Notes under the pieces: model-generated
Seen by the model: only the letters and a program-made list of their open reading frames with translations
Told to the model about the DNA's origin: nothing
Databases searched by the model: none
Source of the DNA: Vespula vulgaris
Lineage: Eukaryota > Arthropoda > Insecta > Hymenoptera > Vespidae
Assembly: GCF_905475345.1 (NCBI RefSeq)
Contig: NC_066608.1
Coordinates: 1,080,001-1,144,000 of the forward strand
Direction: 5' to 3'
Length of the DNA: 64,000 bases
Position numbers and translations under genes: made by a program
Shown here: positions 47,776 through 60,289 of the stretch, piece by piece
Position numbering within the stretch: position 1 is the stretch's first letter
Layout of the letters: each line of letters opens with the position of its first letter

Positions 47776-47918
47776 TACGTATATACGAAAGTCACATTTA
47801 CTTTATTTTTTCTTCATTATACATAATATATTTTGACTTAACATTCTACCATAATAGATTATTCATTATTGAATAGAATGAGAGGCTTGTTGTGTTGTTT
47901 AATCAAATTGTAAATTCG

Positions 47919-47919
<1 letters not shown>

Positions 47920-47975
<56 letters not shown>
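47920..47975. repeat. (AT)n microsatellite, about 28 units
   Basis: Uninterrupted alternating A and T over about 55 bp. Confidence 0.95.
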
Positions 47976-47977
<2 letters not shown>

Positions 47978-50900
47978 TGAACTTTGATCATTTTTAAATG
48001 TTAATGATATATCGCACAGTTTCGATGGTATTGCCATTCGCTCAAAACTTCCTTTCTTATAAAAATTAATTTTGCAAGGTTAGTATAAATTATTTAAATC
48101 ATTTTTAGAATTTTGTTTTTTTTTAATTTTTAACTGTATACACAAATTTAATAGCAACTTATTTTCGATGGAATACTATGAAAATAATTATTTGAATCAT
48201 GTCAGAGAAAAAATTAAAAAAAATATGAAATTAAAATCCTTTTCATATAACATTCCTTTTATATACAATTTCCTTTTATTAACGCAAATATCTTGTATTG
48301 AGAACAATTAAGCGATCAAAGATTTAATATTTTTTGTTATAATTGGGTCTGCAATTAGGCACACGGATTTTTAAAATGCTGTTAAAAATTTGTAAAATCT
48401 AACATGGCTCACAAGACATATTTACAATAGCTTGCAAGAAATTATTTCAAATCTAGTAATACAAAAATTATAGAACTTCATGAATATTTTTTTCTTTTTA
48501 GAAAATTTCCACCTAATTGAAACGATCTTTATTTTTTTGATCATTTAAAATTGTGTTTTAATTAGAAGGATATTTTTTATATATCCATAAAGTTGCATAT
48601 TTTTTTTGAATGTCTAGATTTGTTATTCATTCTTTGTTAATATGTAATCAGGGAAGATAGCTGTCTACGGGAAAGTATATATTTATGGATTTTTCATTAA
48701 TTATAAGAAATTTTTAGAATTTTGAAATGCCGTCCATTTTCTTTAATCATACTTCCCGAAACTGCTATCTCAGTTTACATGCTATTTATCTTATTATAAA
48801 ACAGTATCATAAATAATAAGTATTTCAATAGCACGAACCTTTTCCAGATGTTCCAAATACGCCTATAAGAAGTTTTAGTATCCTGTGATCTTTTTAGATA
48901 CATTCTACATTATCTGTAATTTTCTAGTTGTTCTCAGAAATTTGAAATATGAAACACGTCGAAAAATCTATTTGAAGTTTCATATGGAAAAATATGTATA
49001 AATGTATGCTATTTAATTGCAAGTTGTATGCAGTGCAATATCTAGCAATATCGATCCACTTAGCGATAACATGTTACGTATTATTGTGTAAATATTTCTT
49101 CACTAAATCTTTTTTACTGTCTCTTCTGAATTCTCATTACAACTTATAGTGGCATTTTATTATTTACAGCCAATCAGAAGTCTGTCCGATAATATAGTTG
49201 ACTTAGTTGTATCTCATAAGTAAATATTCAGTAATGTAGAATTATTTTCAATTTAGTTATCTTACCAAATATTATGGTCTCTTGCTATACACTCACTGTA
49301 TGATTATGTAGAAAAAAATTTTTTTTTAGTAAAATCGTTGTCCCATTATTATTTTATAATTTTCTATCAACATGTTACATTCGCTTTGTGGATAAGACTA
49401 TTAAAAGGAAGTAGAGCTGTTTTCCTATCACCAATTTTCACTTTATAATAGAATCTAATGCATTAAAAATGTCAATCAAACTTGTAGGATACATCAATAT
49501 ACTTGCTTTCGTTACTGCCAAGAAAGGGCTAGATATCAATGGAAAGGCAACACGAAAGAATTCTGATATATTGTAAAAATGGATGAATTTGTTTACTCCT
49601 TAATATTCATCCACTCTTATCTACAATGTTAATACTAATTTACAACATTTCTTTCGTTATTTCAAGCTTATTTATGTTAAATTAAATCAACATTTTGTCC
49701 TTGCAAAAAAGAACTATATATATATAGCAGATATTGTAAATTTAAGAATAAACAATGATTGAAAATAAATCATATACATATGTCCTTGAATGATGTCCAT
49801 CAAAGAACACAATGCATTGTATGTTATATAAAATTTTTAAGTGCTTTGTACCTTATGATTTTTCTGTTGGTACATGTTCACTTAAATACATAAAATAAAG
49901 TATCATAAAGTTCATTACAATGATTCTTCTAATATGCTATAGTATATACAATAGTATAAGTACATTCTGTAATTACATACAATACTATAATCAAATGAAG
50001 TCTAGTTTCTTTTTATGAAATTGATCTACATTTATTAACAGATCTTACAACATATTGGAGAGCGTACTGTTATTAATATAAATGCAGTGAGATGATTTAC
50101 AGAGAGAGAACAAAATGCTCTATGATACATATATTTATGAAAATATTTTATATCTGCAAATAGTTTCTAAAAACTAGCATCATCTTCTGCATATAGAATT
50201 TATAAAACAAAACGATGGGGAAATTTATTAATAACCTATTAATAAGTTGCACACAAATGTTTATCATTTAAGCGAAGTAATTCAGAACGCAAAATTGAAA
50301 TACATGTCTGACAATTTAAAAGCAAGATTATTTAACCTTTTTTTTTTTTATATATTTTATGTATAAGATTAATATCAATTACATAATGCACAAGATTTTA
50401 TCATCAATTTTGTTTGTCAATCAAAAAAAACACTTTCATTTTTTACTTTATGCTATATCAAATAATATTTTCAATATATAAATTGAATTTATGCAAAAAT
50501 TTATTTAAAAAGAAACATTAATTTGTACATTATTAGGTATAGCATAAAATAAAATATATTGAAATAACGAGTTAAGAGAGTAATGACTATGTGCAAAAAT
50601 AGATTATTCGATAGATATTCCTTTGAAATACAAACTATAATTGAAATCTGTACGCTCAGATAATGCAAAATTATACTAAAACACTCATTTTATATCATTT
50701 TTAACATATATATTTTAAATAATCCATCTATAATAAATCCACTAAAATGACATATGTACTTGATATAACACATGTCAGAGCATTTACAATACTCTATTAG
50801 TGGAAAATTATTTTCTGTTTTTTTTTTCTTTTTTTTTGTTTTTTTTTTCCTTTTTTTACTTAAAGATGGATAACAGAAAACATATATTCGCAATTCAACA

Positions 50901-51991
50901 TAAAATGTGCGCGTTTAAATTATTATTGTAGAGTTTTAACATAGCCCCAAGAAAAAAGCCACCCAGAAAAAACTAGACGGAGGATAATATATTTTATATA
51001 TAATTAATTCTTTCAATTTTTCTGTTTTTTAAAAGCTTATATTGAATATTTTGATTAAAATATATTATATTATGCACAAGAGAAAAGTTAGGGATATTAA
51101 ATTTTTATGTCTTTTTCTCATACAATAATATATGCATGGTATATAATTCTATTTTTAATTTGTTTATTTTTAATTATTTATCATGTGTTTCCATAATTAT
51201 ATCCAATTTCGTCTGTAACAGATTGTCCCTATATATTAATAATACTAGTATTATAACATATTATTTTATAAAAACAAATATTCTTTTTCTTTATGGAGAA
51301 TATCCGTAACTTTTTTTTCCGCGACTACACTGTCTGTTTACTAAAATATTAATATCTTTAAATCGAATTCTTAAGACATACGTGGATATTACACACATTT
51401 TTTCTTTACTTTCTATTTTTACAAAATATATTTGTCTCTCAAATGCTCTGGAGACTAATAAATCATATAAGTAATGTACAATTAGACACTCTTGAGAGAG
51501 AGATGATTCAGTACGTGTTGCATTTTCATTCTGAACAATCTATTCTTTTCTCATTATTTGGCAGTAACAAAAGTATCCAAGACAATGCATAGCACCGATA
51601 TCTTACGTGAAATTATGTTTTTGCTATAATCTCAAAACTTTTGTGTTCTTTTTTCTTTTCTTTTTCTTTTTTTTTTTTTTTAACACTTGCATCAGCCTTT
51701 TTTGTAATTCCTACAATATTGTTCTTTATCTTTATTTTGGTTTGTTTGTTAAAACTTTAAAATGACTCGCGTTAAACGATAAGTAAATATTTGATTTAAA
51801 AGAAAGATTATATAGTTTAAGAATGAATTAAAATGATATACTGATGTTTAGGTAAAACTAGTTTTTGTAATCGTTGAAAAATGTGTTGATTTTTGATGCA
51901 AGTGTGAATATCCTCTATATGTCTTACCATTTATAGAAATACTATAAACATGGAAAAACTTGCTTAACTTCAAAATAATTACCTCTTGTCG

Positions 51992-51997
51992 TTTATT
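51992..51997 (-). promoter_or_regulatory. Candidate poly(A) signal of HCF
   Basis: AATAAA on the minus strand about 360 bp beyond the TGA at 52358. Other, more distal signals are possible. Confidence 0.35.
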
Positions 51998-52357
51998 AAT
52001 GATACTCATACTGTCTTTACAGAATATTTTCGCTTACTTGCGAAAGAATAGGAGGATAACGGTGAGTGAAAATCGTGGTACAGAAAGACCTTGTATTTAT
52101 ATAGAACATTTAAAATACTTTTTAAATTCTTATGTTATACCTCAATCATTCTACTTATGGACACCTTCTTCTTATTCTTCTTCTTTTTTCATTGCCCCAT
52201 ATCGCAGATTCAATTCTTGTATATATTCGCATATTATCACGTTGTTCGCTCAAACAATACACTGTTTCATTATCGTTGTTAGGCGTGTGTGTATCAGCGG
52301 ATATTTAAATAATGAATAGCATCTCGTTTGAGTTATAAAAAGTCAAATACGACAGGC

Positions 52358-55300
52358 TCACGAAAAATTATCGCCTGCTGTGTCTGATTTCACTTTCTTT
52401 TGTGGTGAACTTGCTTGTGAACGTATATCAGGACCAGGTCGTTTTACCTGTGGATTACTTTTTACGGCGGTAGTTGGATCTGCTGATAAAATAATATAAA
52501 TTTATTTTTTTGATTAGTAATCAAGATAATTTTTCGTACAAAACGTTTGTAATCATCTGATCGAATTGTGAAGTAATTAATGAAAAAATTGTCTTTACTA
52601 ACCTTGCAACCACCTAACTTGTGTTGCTGGTCCGTATCCTTTATCATTTCTTGCCGCTATTCTAAAGATTATGGCCGGTTTTGTAGTGGTATCCACATGA
52701 GCAGCACTTAGAGAACTATTATTCACAGAACAGGAATTATTTGAACCACAATATACTCTAATGAAAGCTAATTGATTTGGTGTTGACACGATCGTTCTTG
52801 GTTCTCCTTCATTATTTAATGCTGTACTAGCACTTCTAACTGCCAGATAAACAGAATATTCTAAAATGGGTCCCACGTTACTAGGTGGTGGCTCCCAAGA
52901 TATTTGAGCACCCTCTGCAGATTTCGAAATTTTTATGGCGCTTGGAGCACCAGGGAATCCCGGAAGACACGTTTTGAATGCAGATACCTGTAATAATAAA
53001 AGTATACATATGGTAATTAATCGATTATATAACATAATAGCTAATAACAAAATTTATGTAAATTACCTCGCTCCAGGCACTTTGTCCACAGCTATTCACA
53101 GCAGCAACTCTGAACTTGTAAGCAGTTCCAGGTTCAAGAGGTATTTTCGTCCTTCCTTTAAAAATGTCCATTGTCAACGGTTGTGTTATATCTAGTGGCT
53201 CATCTCCAGGAAGATAATAATGCTGTACTGTAAAACTTGTTCCCTTTATTACACCCACGTCATACCATTCTGCTTCTTTCTTTTCTTCTTCGTTCTGTAA
53301 ACGGCGTATACATAAGTATTAATTTCAAAGGTAACAATATACTTAATATATTTAATATGGAAAAAAATATATATATAATGTAAAAAAAAAAAGGGGAAAA
53401 ACAAGCTCTCACTTGTTCATTTTTAATTTTTACAGGTGGTTCTGCTGATCCTAAAGCAGCAGTAGCTAAAGTAGTCAATGCCGTCGAATCATCTCCGCTC
53501 TCTGATCTGTTGCTATGTACTTTTTCTTGTTTTACGTTATCCCTTTTTGTAATGTGCTCATCTTTAACTTCTACTTTTACCGGTGTTATTGGCTTCTGAG
53601 AAACGTCCGATTCTTTCAATACGGAAGCTATACCATTAACATTTGATGCCGATACATCAGGAGTCTTATCCCGTTCCATAGATTCATCAGACTCTTCTAC
53701 TTTTATTTGTAACTCTGTTGGAATAACAGGAGCTACAACATGAACGTTTACATGTGTCTCTTGCAAAGAATTATCTGTAAGCATAGGCTCATCTTCATCG
53801 GCTGTATTCTCTATCGGAGAATTTTTTTTCAAAATCTCTCCTCCTTCTGATTCATTTGCATCACTTTTAACATTTTCTGTTTCTTGATTTTCGTCTGGAG
53901 AGATATGTGATTGATGTAAAATATTATCTTCGGCTGATATGTGCTCAGACGATAAAGGCTTTTCCTCGGACGAATATGAATCAAAAGTCAAAGTTTTTAA
54001 TTCATTCTTCGTATCTTGTTCTCTTTTATTGTTTTCTACTGGTTCTACCAATGTAGCAGTTACACTTTCTTCTGGTGTAATTTCTCCAACCGGTTGTTGT
54101 TCGTCAGCGATGTCCTGTTTTATTTGCATTTCTTCAGATGCTGCATTAATTTGTATTTCGTTTTCATTTGGTATGTCTGTTTCGTTAGTACTTTCCGTAG
54201 ATTCCATTTGTACCTCAGTTATTTTTTCTTTCGAATCTATCGCTAATTCTTCGTCAGCGTTGGCAGAAGTAGAACTTTCACATGCCGTTTCTGCGGGAGC
54301 TTCTGTTTCTTTAACAGGAGACATTTCCATAGAAATATTTTCTGTAACAGCAGAACCACCAACATCTTGTTCCATCTCTTGAGAATCTGCAGCAGGTTGT
54401 TGTTCGTCCTGACTCTCAGGTGTAGGTTCTTCCTCTAAATCGGCTTTATTATTTTCATCTTCAGACAAGACGATATCAGATGGACCATCTACTTGTGGAA
54501 TTACAAAGTTTCCTTCCCCGTCAACTTGCATAGATTCACCACCTGTCATTTGAGAAACTAAAGCTGCTGCTGTTGTTGCTTCGTTACCATTGCAACTATC
54601 CTCTGTCTTTCCATCGCTTTCTGTAACATCATCCGTGGTTACCATGAAAGATAAACCACCAGACGGTTCTTGAACAGGATCTATTAAGCCTGCTTCTGCT
54701 GCTAGAGCAGCTAAAGCTGCATCAGTGGTAGCTGGACCATCAGAAGTAGATGCTACAATTTTCAATTATACGCCATAGAATTGTTTCATAAAATGATCCA
54801 ATTGCTATATTTATATATTATTTTGTTACATATGATACTTACCCAATGAAGCTGATGGTTGTTTTTGCGATGGAACGAAAAGCATTTTACTAGCGTCTAT
54901 TGTTTCGGATGCACTAGACGTAGTAACTATTGAACTACTTGTGGGCATTAAAGTAACAGTTTTTGCACCTATACCTCCTGACATTTGTAGTGTTACAGGT
55001 TTTCCAGAAACTGCAACAGTTTCCTAAAACAGATCAAACGATTAACGATACAAAATGATAAGATATACGTTTATTAAAAATTATTAATATGTAAAATTTG
55101 AGATATACTTACAGACGCCTTTTGAATCTGTGGCATTGTAACTATCTGACTTTTTCCAGGATTGAATATTGCTTGAGGATTTCCTTTAGTAGCAATAGTT
55201 ACGGTCTTTGGTACGCCACCCTGTCCTGGTACTGTTATTGTTATTGGCTTTCCAGTCGTAGCCCCGCCCATTGCCCCAGAAGATACAACGATCATTTTGA

Positions 55301-58300
55301 CTCCTTGTTGATTTGTAACATGATTTGTAGCCGATAAAGGTAAAACGTTCACGGGAGTCGTTAAACTACCAGTCTGACCAGCACCAGCCTGTGAAGTCGT
55401 CACAGCTTGTACAGCTCTTAAACTAGATCCTGTCGTAACAACAATAATTTGGTTTGTCCTTCCAACTAAACCACCGTTACCACCAGGTTTCGTAATCATT
55501 ATTGTTTGTTTCCCGCTTATGTTTTGCCCTTTACTCATTGCTACAATACTGGATGTTTTCATAGTCGTTAATATTTTCGATCCTGCGACGGTATTAGGAT
55601 TAACTAATCTCAATATTGTAGGACCTTGATTAAGTGGTTTTGCTCCAGTCGCTTGGACTGTTTTCCCAGGGATGAGACTTACTTTAGGCACTGTGGCTAC
55701 CATACCTTGCCCAGTTTTAAGAAGATGTACAATTTGGGGTTGACCAGATATATTTTGACCTGGTTTCTGCAGTATTATTTGTTTACTCTGTTGTGGCGAC
55801 GCAGTACGTAGTACCGTTGCTCCAGGTGCAGCAAAACGTATTTGCTGACCCGGTTGAACATTCTTCATCCTAATAGTGTTAGCCGTAGTTTGCGGTATTA
55901 CGGGTACATTGTTCATACTTATTTTTGGAGTCGCAGCAGCAGCAGCTGCTAATGCTGCAATTCCTGACATAGCAGTAGGTGTTTGACCAGTTACAGTTGT
56001 AATAGGAGATGTTTGTTCGGTAGTTGTACTTGCTGCCGAAGTCGCCATAGGTGATCGAATTCTGATGAGATTTCCAGCTACTCTTGGAGTCATAGGATTC
56101 GTTACCTTTGGCGTAACTTGCGGTACCTTCTGGGCAGGACTTTGTACAGTCGATTGCACTCTTACTGGAGTTTGAGGTAATGACGATCTAGCAGAAGTTG
56201 GAGTCGATGGAAGAGATGCAACGGTCGTAATGGGAGGAGTTGTTACAGGTATAGTTGCAGGTGTTGCGACTGCAGATGTAGTAATTGGTACACTAGTAGG
56301 ATTGCTAACTGTTGGAAATGTTCCAGTTGAAGTAGGTGGCATATCATATTTCTGAATTTGTAGAATATAATATTGTGCAGATGGAGTAGCAGCCCAACTA
56401 ACTTCCAACGTTTGAGTGGAAGCCCTGACCAGTTGAACGCGAGAAGGTGCAGGTGGTTTGTTCACTTCAAGATACCAAAGATCTTTACAACAAACCTGTG
56501 AATGTGTTTCAAAACACTGTCAATAAAATACCATTTCTTCTGATAATATTCGCAAAAGAACAACTAACCCTAACCTGGTTGTTCCAAGCTTTACGATAAC
56601 CATCGCGCCCAGACCAAACATATAATCTACTGTGCACACCAACAGCGCAATGTCCGGCACGTGCACGCGGTACATTTTCTTCGAGAGAATCCACCGTCAG
56701 TTGTTCCCACGTTAATGTTTCTAAAATAAAAAAAAAATATTATTGTGTATAAATTTACAGAATATATATATATGTATATACATATATATATATATATATA
56801 ACTCAATTTGAATGACATTCAAATGTTAACTCACCTAAATTTAAACATGCTAATGTACTTGTACATTTCCATTCTTTCTCGTGTGTTGCTACTTTTACAT
56901 CATCCACCACAAGGGGCACCCATCCCCCAAAAACATACATTCTGTGACCGATTAAAGTAGCAGTATGAAGAGAACGTGGTAGCGGCGTAGGTCCATGTAC
57001 TACCGGCTTGTTCCATGTCATTGAATCGACATCGAGAAACCATAGATCACCCAAACGACAACCGCTCATACCGCCATAGATCACCAAGCAAGATTTACCT
57101 GTTGTACGATCTGTATAAGCAACACCTGTATGCGACTCTCTAGGTGGAGGTGCATGACCATGGGTTTGTGGAACATCCCACGCTGTTGCTCCATTTGGAA
57201 GAAGTTCCAACGTATAAAGATCATTTAAATATCTCGGTATATTATTTTTTGGATCTTCACTGTCATTAGCCAAGCCTCCGAATAAGAAGACTCTATTTCC
57301 AATAAGAGTAAAACTATGGCCTAGCCGTGGGCAAGGTGGAGGATCATGTTTTGGTGGTTTTGGTTTTAATCTTTTCCATTCCCATCTACTCGCTTGAAGC
57401 TCATAGAGTTCATTAGAGTACTTGCCATATTCTACCATTCCACCAAAAACCAATATGCGCGTACCATCAACCACAAATCCATAGGCTGCGCAGCCAGGTG
57501 GAATATCGCCTTTGGTTAATGGTACGAACCATTGATTAGTTGCTGTAAAAAGAGATTTTTATTCTATTTAACTACATCTTGCAAAAAGTAATTTATCTAA
57601 TCTAAGAAAAAATTATTCCATATAAAATATAGCGAGGAGAGAAAATATTTATAATATATTCTCCGAAAAGAATTAAGAGGAAGAAGAAAAAAAAAGAAAA
57701 ACGAAAGAAAAAAAAAACGAAAAAAGAAAAAAAAATGCGCGCCAGGACAATACGCACGTAACCAGGCGGCAACAGTGATATCGTTTACGTTCGAAATAGG
57801 AGTAGGAATATAAAAATGAAAACTAGTGGAAGAGGAGAGGGGTATGTAGTAGTCGAGTGCATACATATGTAGAAAAGGAAAAGAGAAGGAAAGACGAAGC
57901 ATGAACGTGGAATGATGGGAAACAGCGCAGCACAGCGCAACGCAATGAATCGCAACGCAGCGCAGCGTTGCGTTGCGTTGCGTTGCGTTACGACGTTGCG
58001 TTGCGTTGCGTTGCGTGGTGGGGCGGGCGAGACAGCAATGGCTGCTCCCGCGCGTATAAACACGAAAAATGACAGTAGAACTGTAAGCTAGCAATGAAAC
58101 TATCACGAACTTCGATGAAAAAAAGAAGAAAGAGCATCCGTTTTGAAAAAATTTTCAAATTCATTAATGAGGAACGCATTAAGGGTTGCTAAGCCAGAGA
58201 TTTTCTTGATTCCGATCGGTTCCGGCCGGTGACCGTCTTGTCAACGAATGCCGCCATCTTGGATCGCGGGAATCGTTAGGATCAGGCGCGCAAGGACGCA

Positions 58301-58482
58301 TAGCAGCGCGAAATTGACTCACCTGTGTTATAGACATGAAGTTCGTCTACTATACCCTCGTTTCCACCGCCAAAAACGACCATAAGATCCTTAATGGCTA
58401 CCGCCCTATGCCCATGTCTGGGTCTTGGCTGAGGCCCGGTCGGATTTGTGATCCGCTTCCACTTTAACATGGGTGCCGCCAT
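52358..58482 (-). CDS. Hcf: Host cell factor (HCF), Kelch/Fn3 chromatin scaffold, 9 exons
   Basis: Exons 58323-58482, 56835-57542, 56575-56720, 55113-56495, 54843-55023, 53413-54752, 53067-53294, 52603-52987 and 52358-52482 join in phase into 1551 residues. Residues 1 to about 338 form the six-blade Kelch propeller ([54 protein letters not shown]). [20 protein letters not shown] starts the first Fn3-type segment. A Thr/Val/Pro-rich middle (about 375-850) and an acidic region (about 900-1270) follow. Residues about 1307-1510 are the C-terminal Fn3 pair ([37 protein letters not shown]), ending in a basic nuclear-signal-like tail (QKKVK). HCF tethers SET1/MLL methyltransferases, deacetylases and DNA-binding factors at promoters. 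No HCF-PRO repeats are present; a Taspase1-type QVDG site lies at residue 948. It is slightly longer than Drosophila HCF. Confidence 0.96.
54475..54495 (-). other. Taspase1-type cleavage motif in HCF (QVD|GPSD)
   Basis: Residues 946-952 read QVDGPSD, which fits the Taspase1 consensus Q-[FILV]-D|G-x-x-D exactly. A near copy QVDGEGN at 935-941 lacks the final Asp. Drosophila HCF is known to be matured by Taspase1, so cleavage after D948 is likely; it is not demonstrated here. Confidence 0.7.
57964..58016. repeat. (GCGTT)n array in HCF intron 1
   Basis: Two runs of GCGTT/TTGCG, 57965-57990 and 57994-58015, are split by ACGA. They are preceded at 57924-57960 by reverse-complementary CAACGC/GCAACGC words, so the whole can fold into a GC-rich stem. 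Confidence 0.88.
58250..58262 (-). promoter_or_regulatory. YY1/Pho-type motif in HCF intron 1
   Basis: CCAAGATGGCGGC on the minus strand matches the extended YY1/Pho consensus (AAGATGGCGGC). It lies about 60 bp inside intron 1. The HCF start region (58472-58485) reads ATCATGGCGGCACC, a second, weaker match. Confidence 0.45.
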
Positions 58483-58489
58483 GATGATC

Positions 58490-60280
58490 GTCGATCACAT
58501 CATTTTCTCATGCCGCGCGACTATACACACTGTTTCCCCCAGAGCCAACCGAACGTCCCCCGATGGCACCAAAATCGTTTTATCTTTCTTTTATGTTAGA
58601 GAGAAAAAAAACTCTTTCTTTTCTTTTTTTTTGTTTTTTTTTTGTTTTCTCCCCTAGACTTCTTATCACTTTCTTATCTGCCGACGAAAAATTCGAAAAT
58701 TTCTTTGCACCCACGGAAAAAAAACTTGCCGCTTTCGATATTCCCAACACCGTCTCGATACCGTATCTCTTCGAGACTCTAACCTCCCTTACTTCGTGAT
58801 TTCAGATAAATTTTATATTTATATTACTTCACTTAATTATTATTAACGAAACGGACACTTTGAACGTCTATAAGAATAACGTTACGTCGAATGGAAACTC
58901 GGAAGATCGAGAAATTGTGCGTAACGTTAACACGTATACACGGAGGACGCAGAGCGCGTATTTACTCGCACGATGTTTACGGCACTGGTCTCGCGTATTC
59001 TAGTGTGCCCGCTTAGCGAACGCCAATGGCTCGGGCGTGTATATACTTTTCACGTTGCACAATCATCCTACTACGAGCTAACAGTAATAACAATCGATAG
59101 ATTCTTATTCTACAATGATTTCTTGATTCAATGAACCTTCATATTGTCGACTTATACCATTAAGATTTCTTCGGAAACTCCCGTCAAACTGACGAAAAGC
59201 GGCGCGCCAAAATTTTCACTATAAGCGAATTGTCACTAAAACCACCCGCGAATACCAATAAGACAACAATCAAAACACGGAGGGGTTCACCGTTAATAGA
59301 TATGATCGAATAAATTTATTCTAATCAACGATCTGACGGCACGCACAAGCGGCCTCCGTGATCTTCGTCCATCATTGCACAGGACTTGCATTGGTAAAAT
59401 TACTATTTGTTCTACCAACTGAAATAAATACATAGGGACTTTAGATTTCATCGTAGATACAAACGATTATGAACAAGTTATAGTATACCAAGTGAAATGG
59501 TTTTGAAAAGAAATCGTAAAATCGTGAGATAAGATGAAAGTAAGCCTCGATGAATTTTCATTAGGTTATTTTTTATCTCCATAATACTTTTCGATATAAT
59601 ATTTTTCTATAGAAATCCTATAGAATATAAATCCTATAGGGTTTTACGTCATTATTTTTTAGGTTTTCCAATTGATCGTATTTGTATCAAACTTTTATCC
59701 GTTTGTAACTTGAATACGATAAGAATTGTTTTCGTATAACATATTCTATTAATTTCTTTTATTTTTAATTCCATTTGTTTACTCTTACCGACAAGTACTT
59801 TCCATTGGTCTTTCTGATTTATTCTGTTACATGTCACTAGACTAGTTAAAAATTACTAAATTGAAAATCAGGCTTAAACCGCGGTATTTCAAAGCAAATT
59901 TGAATATACGAAATTTATATAATTTAATATCAACAATATATTTGTATAATTTTCTTTCTTACAACGTAATTGTTCTAATATTTTTACTATTAATTAATAA
60001 TCCAAGAAAAGCTTATATGGAATATATAATAATATAGTTAAAATATATTTCTTCATTTGTCAATATATGTATAATGGTTGATATGAATTACTTCAACAAG
60101 TACTTATAGACCATTTATATATTTTCGAAAATTTGAAAAAAAATTCAGCTTTAAGAAGAAATACTTGCGGGCAATAGTTTTCATAACATATTAAATTGAA
60201 GTAAATTATACAAATTGTAAAGAGACTACTTTAGAAATCTCAATAATATAAAAATGTTATCTTATAACTACTTCAAGTAA
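58490..60280. other. HCF promoter region and alpha-COP 3' flank
   Basis: 58490-59400 is the likely HCF promoter: a CpG-richer, non-repetitive stretch apart from a T-rich tract at 58600-58650. 59400-60280 is AT-rich and holds the alpha-COP 3' UTR, with minus-strand AATAAA at 59818-59823 as one candidate signal. Short open frames here show no protein-like content. Confidence 0.5.
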
Positions 60281-60289
60281 TATAATATA

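Larger units (their letters stand above)
46858..52350. other. AT-rich intergenic region upstream of the Golgi-like gene, with the HCF 3' UTR
   Basis: About 5.5 kb, strongly AT-rich and CpG-poor. The part near 46860-47420 should hold the Golgi-like promoter. (ATGT)n and (AT)n arrays lie at 47673-47775 and 47920-47975. The end nearest 52350 is the HCF 3' UTR, with minus-strand AATAAA at 51992-51997. T-rich runs occur near 50815-50860 and 51650-51685. No coding exon or RNA gene is seen. Confidence 0.55.

Noticed and set aside
52598..53050. Single continuous 150-codon frame across the HCF exon 8 and its upstream intron
   Set aside because: The part above 52987 is intronic; the acceptor TTACAG|GTATCTGC and phase with exon 7 define the true border.
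54016..54382. Plus-strand open frames opposite HCF exon 6
   Set aside because: They lie antisense to a well-supported coding exon and show no independent features.
57597..58106. 169-codon minus-strand frame in HCF intron 1
   Set aside because: It covers the GCGTT array and A/T tracts, is low-complexity, and lies within an intron fixed by exon 1-2 phase.
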